In this document: positions 31,850 to 36,320 of the stretch, in pieces | Numbering within the stretch: the first letter of the stretch is position 1 | Layout: each line of letters opens with the position of its first letter | Assembly (NCBI GenBank): GCA_015680685.1 | Contig: MNCI01030331.1 | Coordinates: 64,297 to 100,616, forward strand | Reading direction: 5' to 3' | Length of the DNA stretch: 36,320 nt | From: Gnetum montanum | Taxonomy: Eukaryota > Streptophyta > Gnetopsida > Gnetales > Gnetaceae | Notes under the pieces: model-generated | What the model was told of the DNA's origin: nothing | What the model saw: the letters and a program-made list of their open reading frames with translations, nothing else | The model's database searches: none | Translations under genes and position numbers: made by a program

Positions 31850-32864
31850 GAAAGAGTGAAAAGATAACTTTGAGAACTGCAGCTTTCCTAAATTAATTAA
31901 AAGGTTTGGGTGGTGCTTGATTGCCCAAATTTGTGGTGTGTGTGGATCCCAATCATGTTTCAGTCAACACCTTGACTTATTTGTGTGCTCCCAAACCAAG
32001 CCAACCAAAACCAGGGCTACCACCATTTTCATTGCTAGTGTTCTATGTATGTGTTAAAATATTATTATTATAATACCAAGGAACCATAGGGGCTTCTTTC
32101 CTTTAATTTTCCTTTTTAATCCTTACCTTGGCTTCCACGGTGTAAGTGAAGATAGCTTGCGTTCACCTTCGTATAAATTAGGTCCATGATTAATGTTTCG
32201 TAGTGATTAGACTAGTAAATCGTGGCCCTGTGATTAGCATAGGTGAGGTTGACATCAACAAATGGTTTCTTTGTTAAATCTGTTATAAGCTCTTTCTAGA
32301 TCAGTAGTGAAAAAGCTGTTTTATTAATTTATAAAATAAAAGTATAGTGATTCTATTACAACTTGGACTAAGCACCACAACCAAGATCAAAGTCATTAGA
32401 GACAGCTTTCAAAACAAAGACATACATAGGCTAGAGTAAGAGAGACATACAAAATAGAGCTAGAGTGAATATAGAAATAAAGCTTTTCTAGGAGCTTGCA
32501 AGAAATTATTGATGTTAACACTCCAATGCTAGGCATGGAGATCTTGTTTAGTAAACATTAATCTCATGTCCTACGCATATAGTAGTGGAGTGCGAGATGC
32601 CAATTTAAAGTATTTATTTTCACATAATGTTGATCATGAGTTACATGGGAAAAAAAAGGTATATTTTTGGCTAATGTACAGATTTAAATGTGGCAGGAAC
32701 TTCGTTCACAAGAAACAAAAATACACACATGAAAACAACTAAAATACATGTGCAATAACTTGGAATTTTTTTTTCTTCCAGGGTTTCACACAGCAGAAAG
32801 AGCCGCTCAGCAGCAAGGGTTAGTTTTTAATACAAAGCCATTCTATCATTAGCAAGGATCAAGA
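31850..32864. other. Spacer, no gene seen
   Basis: AT-rich sequence without a recognisable coding region, RNA gene or clear repeat boundary on either strand. Confidence 0.5.
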
Positions 32865-32972
32865 GCAAGGCAGGTAACATATTTTCTAGAAAGCTACCTC
32901 TTTAAATCAAGAAAAACNTGCAAGGCAGGTAACATATTTTCTAGAAAGCTACCTCTTTAAATCAAGAAAAAC
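32865..32972 (+). repeat. 53-bp perfect duplication across an N
   Basis: The 53 bases 32865-32917 (GCAAGGCAGG to AGAAAAAC) are repeated exactly at 32920-32972, with an N at 32918 between. This is the pattern left when two overlapping contig ends are scaffolded without being merged. Confidence 0.85.
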
Positions 32973-34690
32973 AAGAGCTGAAAATAAAATAAAATACTGT
33001 GCACGAAATATTATCAGTGTTAAAAAAAAAAAGCCCGCCAAATTAACGTTAATTTTTTCATTCTATTTTGTGCTTACCTGATTTCCCAAAACTATTAGTC
33101 CCATTGCTCACATAACACACAGTTTCCTGACTGGGCCCTTTGAAATTTTGTGTGTGCCATACAAAAACAGCACAAAACTGCCCAATGCCCTCATGTGGGT
33201 GCGCCACGCCATCACAATAGTAGAAATCTTATGGTTTTAACCAGTGGAAGTTAGTTGTATGGGTGGCATAAATTATGCTCAATTTTTTATCATAAATTGA
33301 TGTTAATATACGTACCCTAAATACTCATTTCTTCTTGTACCCCTAAATAGTCCAAACAAATGTATGCATTGGGGAATTTAGTACTATTAAATGAGCATTA
33401 CTTACACTCACAAACGTTTGCTATGGTGTTGCCGGTGGATCTGGATACGATGGATTGAGTGTTTCAAAACAGAGGACTTTATCACCCAAATTCTGTTAAT
33501 TGTTGAGCTTATACCCCAAACAAATAAACTATTGGTATGGTATTCATAATCAGCAAGTCTGTTGGCAGGAACCCTATTTCAAGATTGCTTCTTAATTTTG
33601 CGTTTTACTGGATAGAATTCAGTTTCAATAATCTCTATTGGGCGGCTGTTGTAGGATGTGAATTTTTGTTTATAAATCTCTGATTGATTAAGAACGCATT
33701 CCAGCCTTCAATAAACATAAATGCACCCTTAAGGTCGATTTAAGTGGAATTTTTACCTTCCCCTTTACTGGTCATTATTTCAAAAGAAAAAGGGAGGAAG
33801 AAGGGGTAACTACCGAACCTTTTCCTCAGTTGATCCTGCCTCCGGTTTTGATCTCCCGGTCCCTATTGGCCTTCTCTAAGGTAATCTGTTTATTCAACTT
33901 GTCAATTAATTACCATTCAGGAAGCCCATGGTACGTTACTATGCTAATTTTATGTCTTAATATTTCAGGTATTGATGGAAAACAAACAGGAATAATCCTA
34001 GTCCAACTCATGCAATTGAGACTATAGAAACGTATTGCTTATCATTGGTACACATTGTCCACGTATATGCAAGACCGGTCATTGATGGTAAGCCATTATG
34101 GCCACACAAAAAAGCTCTGTATGAAGTTGAGTGACCCTTATAATACTATTCGTACTGCCAAGACCATCAAGACCATAGCTTCCAACACATATATAATAAA
34201 TCGAAATCTTGTTTGGAATCAGAGTTGACTGTTTCGAAAATAAACTCACGATTTAAACCTCAGTGTTGATTATTCCAAATAAAACAAGTTGGGTGGTGGA
34301 GTAAACTTATCCACATCGATATCCATTATTCACAATAATCAATCAAACCTCCGTGATTTCAAGCACTCATGAACTATACAAAAGAAAATGGGAGGAGTTG
34401 GTGAAACGGAAAATATCAGACCCAAAGCATCGAACACATTGCTGATCATGCGTAGTTCACTTCAGTCTTATGCATAGGACAAAATAAACGGTGATTATGC
34501 TACTTTTGTGGGCAAAATACCATTTCCAGAGTCATCATAAAACTAGAAATGAGATTTTGACACAATTTAGTATTAACATGCATAGTAAGAAAATTGTTAA
34601 ATTACAGCTACAGCATAGTGGGTCACTCTTATATAGAATCATTATAACTGAAACGTAATTATATAATTTTATTTAGACTATGTATGAGGG
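32973..34690. other. Spacer, no gene seen
   Basis: AT-rich. A 65-codon open frame at 33830-34027 has no recognised domain. Splice-like signals (CTCTAAGGTAATC, TTTCAGGT) occur around 33880 and 33965 but no coherent exon was identified. Confidence 0.4.
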
Positions 34691-34755
34691 CAAAGGAGAG
34701 TTTCCCCTTGATTGGAAGCTCCATATCCAAGTTGCTTAATTCCCTTTTGAAGGCT

Positions 34756-35107
34756 TCATTCTTCATCACTCATCTCCATTGGCTGAAGCTGGGCGATCAT
34801 GGGATTCTGAGATGCTAGAGAATCTCGACTGTCGAGTTCTTTTAATGCCAAAGAGGTCTCCAAGACAGCATTCTTTTCTGCCTGCTTCTTGGTTCTTGCA
34901 GCTTTTCCGGTAGATGTCTCTCCCGTGACCTCTAGCGTGCTCAGGAACATCGGTGAATGCCCTGGGCTTGATATCTCTGTCAAGTATGTCGGTAAAGGTA
35001 TCTCGGCCTCTGCTTCCATTGACTATAGTAAGTTTTTGCCCATGCTTGCTTGGGCTAAAAGCCCTTCCAGACAGATTCCTGTGTGCAAGCGTCTACAGTG
35101 CAGCTTT
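34756..35107 (-). pseudogene. DRB-type dsRNA-binding domain remnant with in-frame TAG
   Basis: Minus strand. The stretch from 35019 to 34756 encodes a dsRNA-binding domain: IPLPTYLTEISSPGH (first helix end and beta 1), FLSTLEVTG, then the RNA-contacting helix AARTKKQAEKNAV, closest to the second domain of plant DRB proteins that partner Dicer-like enzymes. The C-terminus ends with an acidic EMSDEE and a TGA. The first helix upstream (SMGKNLL) is in the same frame but separated by TAG at 35023-35025, where DRB proteins have Gln. No first domain was found. Either a pseudogene, or the TAG is the AG of an intron acceptor (TTACTATAG) and an upstream exon lies elsewhere; the upstream similarity favours a true stop. 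Confidence 0.65.
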
Positions 35108-35354
35108 TATAATCATTCAGCATTCAATCTTAGTCATTTCCTGAAAGCATGATAATAATTCCCTGTTTCCATTGGTCATCTTTACCACCTTTCCCCTCTC
35201 ATAACGGTAGTTGCCATGATGGTGGTTCTGGCCATTCTTTTCCCTCAGTGAATGTGGCTTCCATTTCTGCATCATTGACTGCCTGTGGTTGTTGCAAGAA
35301 CGAGGCAGTTTTATTGAAATTTCCATTTTTGCCGCACCTTTTTCGCTGCTTCTT

Positions 35355-35522
35355 TCATGCATGCCTAATCCAATGCAGAAAAATGGAAAATTTGCAGGAG
35401 GCCTGCGTCTTCACAGATTTAGCTTCGCTGGTTATGGAGGGAATGTTTGCTAAAATGCGCAGTGTTGGCTGACCCGAGGTTGACCGGAAGTTGCAGGGTG
35501 TCAGTTCTTCACTATCCAACAT
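35355..35522 (-). CDS. Short open frame, possible upstream exon
   Basis: An ATG-initiated 55-codon frame (starts MLDSEELTPCNF) lies about 330 bp upstream of the dsRNA-binding remnant on the same strand. Beyond its TGA the same frame continues with protein-like sequence (TEGKEWPEPPSWQLP). No domain recognised. It could be an upstream exon of the same gene or chance. Confidence 0.15.
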   Translation of the reverse strand: MLDSEELTPCNFRSTSGQPTLRILANIPSITSEAKSVKTQASCKFSIFLHWIRHA

Positions 35523-35529
35523 TCAGGCT

Positions 35530-36320
35530 TCCGAATTTGATCCTGGGTGTTCACCACGTGTGGCGTTACGGAAGTTTCTGATTTCTTCTAATTGTGGACG
35601 AATCCCCAAGCGATCGAGCACCCCGCAAAGTTTCCTTCCTTGAGCCAGTTGATGGACAACCTTTCACGTCGCGTGTTTCGGGCTTTCTGGCCTTGAATGA
35701 GAATTGACAAGCCTGTGTTCATTTTCTTCATGTGCCGGTCTACATCTCCCAGGTGGGGAAACTGGCCCGGCAATTTTGCTGCACCGCTGGCCTACCCTAT
35801 TCTTATTCTAGTTTTGCCCCATGTACATAGTTGGCCGCGGCATTGGCGACCATCGCCATGTTTGGCATTGTATGTTGCGTATGTTTGCTGTTCTAGCGCA
35901 TGGGTTATGTTGACGCGGACGCGCAGTAGGATAATGCAAAGGATGGCAAAAGTCCAATAATGCTAAACCATTTATGTTGTGTAATACGTAATTGTTTTGT
36001 TAGATATAACGTTACCCAACATCGACATTGTTAACGGCCAAGCTGGGATGGTGGTTTGGTCTACGCTGGACTTGGGAGTCTTTTTACTTTCTTTTTTATT
36101 AATGGTATAAATGAAATGCTTTGGGGAGAAATTAATTAAATAAAATAAACATTTTATTTTCCCTAACGTTTTGGCTTTCACACCGTCTGTTTATGTGCAG
36201 TCCCGGTGGGAGAAGAAGAGACACGGGTGGAGGAATCATAAGAAAAAGGGGATCAGATATGATAACTTTGGAGGAGAAAGGAAGTGAAAGGAACTTTGGA
36301 GGGGCAAGGAGAGGGATTTC
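35530..36320. other. Spacer, no gene seen
   Basis: No clear gene. The part to 35960 is less AT-rich than most spacers here and may be the 5' flank of the dsRNA-binding remnant; a G-box core CACGTG lies near 35556. The final 140 bp are strongly purine-rich (GGAGGAGAAAGGAAG type). Confidence 0.35.

Noticed and set aside
33830-34027. 65-codon frame with nearby splice-like signals
   Set aside because: No recognised domain and no coherent multi-exon structure could be built around it.

Overview
This window looks like repeat-rich nuclear DNA from a land plant with a large genome, probably a seed plant and possibly a gymnosperm; the species is inferred, not shown. Evidence: nested LTR retrotransposons, spliceosomal introns with GT-AG borders, plant-type gene fragments (Ulp1-type transposon protease, GT77 glycosyltransferase, DRB-type dsRNA-binding protein), AT-rich spacers and single-N scaffold joins. 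No intact host gene, bacterial operon, CRISPR array, tRNA or rRNA was recognised.

Layout. 1-2284: AT-rich, decayed, no clear gene. 2285-5235: a small copia-like non-autonomous LTR element (112-bp direct repeats, each followed by an initiator-Met-tRNA-type primer site and a short gag start) whose interior is filled by about nine copies of a 226-bp tandem repeat. 5236-9700: a decayed DNA-transposon-like stretch with a minus-strand Ulp1-protease pseudogene and subterminal-type repeats. 9830-10057 and 28713-29569: the two halves of an older Ty3/gypsy gag, split by the central element. 10058-28712: an 18.7-kb Ty3/gypsy element of the Tat lineage on the minus strand, with 1.24/1.30-kb LTRs, TG...CA ends and a perfect 5-bp target duplication (ATTTG). 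29570-31850: leader and possible LTR of the older element, a 138-bp tandem/inverted repeat with two N joins, and a GT77 fragment. 31850-34750: spacer. 34756-35110: a DRB-type dsRNA-binding domain remnant. The remainder is spacer.

The central element is the notable object. In its own direction it reads 5'LTR, primer site, 0.8-kb repetitive leader, gag, protease, a 6-kb block, reverse transcriptase, two RNase H domains, integrase, repeats, 3'LTR. The 6-kb block between protease and RT carries, on the opposite strand, a gene with its own TATA box and about eight exons. It would encode roughly 1,070 residues: an N-terminal NIF/FCP1-like (HAD phosphatase-type) domain whose catalytic aspartates are missing, an unrecognised middle region, an acidic stretch and a C-terminal coiled-coil-like region. 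Because it is antisense, its introns would survive retrotransposition. Two families of short repeats mark the element. A palindromic GCGTATACGC motif is scattered through both LTRs, the gag leader, and the 5'UTR and intron 1 of the antisense gene. An AGTTTA..G.CAT minisatellite family lies on both sides of the antisense block and downstream of integrase.

Every protein-coding part is decayed. In-frame stops are dominated by TAG and TGA, as expected if CAG and CGA codons decayed through cytosine methylation. All identifications come from reading translations by eye; no database search was run.
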